From positions 1 through 5,692 of the forward strand of contig DAOTXP010000197.1 of NCBI GenBank assembly GCA_034435275.1: DNA of 5,692 bases. The letters run 5' to 3'. Both the position numbers and the translations under genes were made by a program. The DNA comes from JBFMCC01 sp034435275. Its GTDB lineage: Bacteria > Chloroflexota > Anaerolineae > Anaerolineales > Villigracilaceae. This document shows positions 4,233-5,692 of the stretch, in pieces. Each line of letters opens with the position of its first letter. Within the stretch, counting starts at the first letter, position 1. The notes under the pieces are model-generated. The model was not told the origin of the DNA. It was given only the letters and a program-made list of their open reading frames with translations, and did no database searches.

Positions 4233-5692
4233 TTCAGGGCCTCCACCAATAATCTTAAATCAGAAACCTTCGGCACATGCAACCGCAGGACGCGGCGCCC
4301 GCGCGCGGTCAGGGCTTCGTAATCGCCGAGCGCCTGGGCGCGTTCGAGCGTGCCGAAGGTCATGCCCTGAGTCGGGATGTCCGCGTCGGGCGAGGCGTCG
4401 GTCACGATCTGGATGAAGAGTCCATTGTCCGCGCCGCCTTTGTGCAGTTGACCGGTCGAATGCTGGAAGCGCGGCCCGAAGCCGACCGTCGTGGCGCAAC
4501 CCGTTTTCCCGCGCAGGGCGAGGCGGAATTGGGTCAGCGCGGTGATTGTCTCTGCGCTGCGCGGCACATAGGCATTGACGGCAATGTAATCGCCTGCCTT
4601 CACGCGCGCCAGCAGGCCGGTCAGCGCGCCGCGCGCGTCCTTCGCTTCGACCAGGTCGCTCTCGGTCAATTGGCCGTTTTTCTGATACTCGGCAATCTTG
4701 GCCTTCGTGCGATCCTTGGCATCCTGCACGTCGGGCTGGTCGAAGGCATTGACGCCGAGAATGTGACAGGCGACCGCGGTCGCCATCTCCCAGCGATAGA
4801 ATTCGGCGGCCAGCGAATAGGCATCGGGCATCGAAAACTCGAGCGCGGGGAAACCCGCCTCGCGCAGTTTCGCAACCGCTGCGTCATGCTCACCCGTTTG
4901 ACGCAGATAGACGAACAGCCGATCCCCGCCATAGACGGACGCGTCGCCCAAAGGCTCCAGGTCCACGGGGACGATGCCCCTGCCGAGTTTTCCGCTCGAC
5001 TCGGCGATGATCTGCTCGATCCACGAACCAAACGAAACCAGGGGCGCGTCGGCCAGGACCGTGAGTTTGTCGCGGCCTGCGAGAGCGGATTCGCCCAAGA
5101 CCGCGCCCAACACGAGACCAGGATTACGGCAGGCAGGGCAGACTCGACTACGCTCCGCTCCGCTCAGCGCGAGGCATTGTTTTCGCATCCATGCCGCGCG
5201 CGATAGAAATTGATTTAATTCCACGCCCAGCAGCGCGGCAGGGACGAGGCCGAAATGGGTCAACGCCGAGTAGCGGCCGCCGACCGTTGAGTCAGCATTG
5301 AATATTTTCCTAAAGCCACGCTCGCGCGCCAGAGACTCCAGTGAGGTGCCCGCGTCGGTAATGGCGACGAAGCGCGAACCGTCGCCCTTCGACAAATCCC
5401 AGAAGTAGTTGAACATGGCAGTCACTTCCGCCGTCCCGCCCGATTTGCTGGCGACGATGTACAGCGATTCGGAGGGCGGAAAGTCCTGCGCGGCGGCGAG
5501 GACTTGGGCGGGATCGGTAGAATCGAGAGTTGATAACCTCACCCCCGCCCCCTCTCCCACAGGGAGAGGGGAGAATACTAGTGAAAGAACCTCTGGAGTG
5601 AGCGATGAGCCGCCCATGCCGAGGACGAGGAATTTCTTAATGCCCGCGGCGCGGACTTCTTCCACGAAGGAGTGGATTTCAGGCAGCGCGGC
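4229..5692 (-). CDS. pgi: Phosphoglucose isomerase (C-terminal portion), possibly part of a transaldolase/isomerase fusion; 5' end cut by window edge
   Basis: This enzyme interconverts glucose 6-phosphate and fructose 6-phosphate in the cytosol. The frame is open from the window edge (487 residues visible); the GTG near 5665 is probably not the true start because AALPEIHSF precedes it in frame. Counting from the edge, the phosphate-binding GMGGSSL is at 25-31, SKSGGTAE at 82-89, GGRYSALT at 138-145, the catalytic-type glutamate in AESSGK at 231, and the ring-opening-type histidine in TGQLHKGG at 417. The C-terminus (FGTLERAQALGDYEAL, then ARGRRVLRLHV) and the overall spacing resemble the isomerase half of bifunctional transaldolase/glucose-6-phosphate isomerase proteins. 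Whether a transaldolase domain lies upstream cannot be seen. Two segments, residues 41-54 and about 177-184, are encoded by repeat-like DNA. It is translationally coupled to the dehydratase gene downstream. Confidence 0.93.
   Translation of the reverse strand, partial: AALPEIHSFVEEVRAAGIKKFLVLGMGGSSLTPEVLSLVFSPLPVGEGAGVRLSTLDSTDPAQVLAAAQDFPPSESLYIVASKSGGTAEVTAMFNYFWDLSKGDGSRFVAITDAGTSLESLARERGFRKIFNADSTVGGRYSALTHFGLVPAALLGVELNQFLSRAAWMRKQCLALSGAERSRVCPACRNPGLVLGAVLGESALAGRDKLTVLADAPLVSFGSWIEQIIAESSGKLGRGIVPVDLEPLGDASVYGGDRLFVYLRQTGEHDAAVAKLREAGFPALEFSMPDAYSLAAEFYRWEMATAVACHILGVNAFDQPDVQDAKDRTKAKIAEYQKNGQLTESDLVEAKDARGALTGLLARVKAGDYIAVNAYVPRSAETITALTQFRLALRGKTGCATTVGFGPRFQHSTGQLHKGGADNGLFIQIVTDASPDADIPTQGMTFGTLERAQALGDYEALTARGRRVLRLHVPKVSDLRLLVEALK
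4240..4244 (-). promoter_or_regulatory. Ribosome binding site of the dehydratase gene, inside pgi
   Basis: GGAGG (within GGTGGAGG) on the minus strand lies 7 bases before the ATG at 4232 and inside the last codons of pgi. It fixes the dehydratase start and supports the 4-base stop/start overlap as real coupling. Confidence 0.8.
5144..5169. repeat. Repeat-like segment in frame within pgi (LSGAERSRV)
   Basis: The plus-strand run tcgactacgctccgct, then ccgctcagcg, resembles a short element with a CTGAGCGGAG...GTCGA core that I have often seen dispersed in environmental genomes. Here it encodes LSGAERSRV between the M-x3-C helix and NPGLVLG of the isomerase. Related proteins appear to have about 8 fewer residues there. 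Only one copy is in the window, so its repeat status is not shown by the sequence itself. Confidence 0.45.
5537..5572. repeat. Palindromic repeat in frame within pgi (SPLPVGEGAGVRLS)
   Basis: cccctctccc (5549-5558) and gggagagggg (5562-5571) form a perfect 10-base stem around aca, preceded by cctcacccccgcc. This matches a repeat type common in Chloroflexota and other environmental genomes, recalled and not searched. On the minus strand it is translated without a stop as SPLPVGEGAGVRLS, between PEVLSLVF and the conserved LDSTDP strand. The residues are a few longer than the loop usual in relatives. A similar opening (cctcacccc) occurs at 3786. Confidence 0.75.

Noticed and set aside
4277..5206. 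309-codon open frame on the plus strand
   Set aside because: It lies wholly antisense to the isomerase, whose catalytic motifs are intact. The long frame follows from the GC-rich codon pattern, and its product shows no recognisable domain.

Overview
The window reads almost entirely on the minus strand and holds five genes. No rRNA, tRNA or CRISPR array was seen. The best guess for the source is an environmental bacterium of the Chloroflexota (Anaerolineae-like). That guess rests on moderate G+C, a phosphoglucose isomerase of the type found in transaldolase/isomerase fusions, and families of short palindromic repeats scattered between and inside genes. It is inference from general familiarity, not a database match.

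Right part (5692 to 3894, minus): the C-terminal part of a phosphoglucose isomerase (cut by the window edge) overlaps by 4 bases the start of a complete pterin-4a-carbinolamine dehydratase gene. The overlap and a strong internal ribosome binding site suggest one coupled transcript. The isomerase carries two repeat-like segments inside its reading frame. The dehydratase carries a perfect 19-base inverted repeat in frame. A 197-base gap follows, with two inverted repeats that may end this transcript and the upstream region of the next operon.

Left part (3696 to 1, minus): a type I restriction-modification locus. It runs hsdM (complete, 673 aa), then a 127-aa GxxExxY-family protein with a PD-(D/E)XK-like core, then hsdS (first 323 codons, cut by the window edge). 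hsdR is not in the window and may lie beyond the left edge. HsdM and HsdS should form the sequence-specific adenine methyltransferase. The role of the GxxExxY protein is unknown.

The most unusual feature is how the hsdM / GxxExxY / hsdS locus is joined. Both gaps, 158 and 161 bases, are filled almost completely by two tandem copies of one imperfect hairpin repeat (period 77 bp in one gap, 79 bp in the other). The outer edge of each pair supplies the Shine-Dalgarno-like GAGAG at the same 8-base distance from the next start codon. A 26-base piece of the same repeat lies in frame inside hsdS, in the linker between its two target-recognition halves. The GxxExxY gene therefore looks like a cassette bounded by repeats inside a restriction-modification operon, and the repeats may affect both expression and specificity-subunit geometry.
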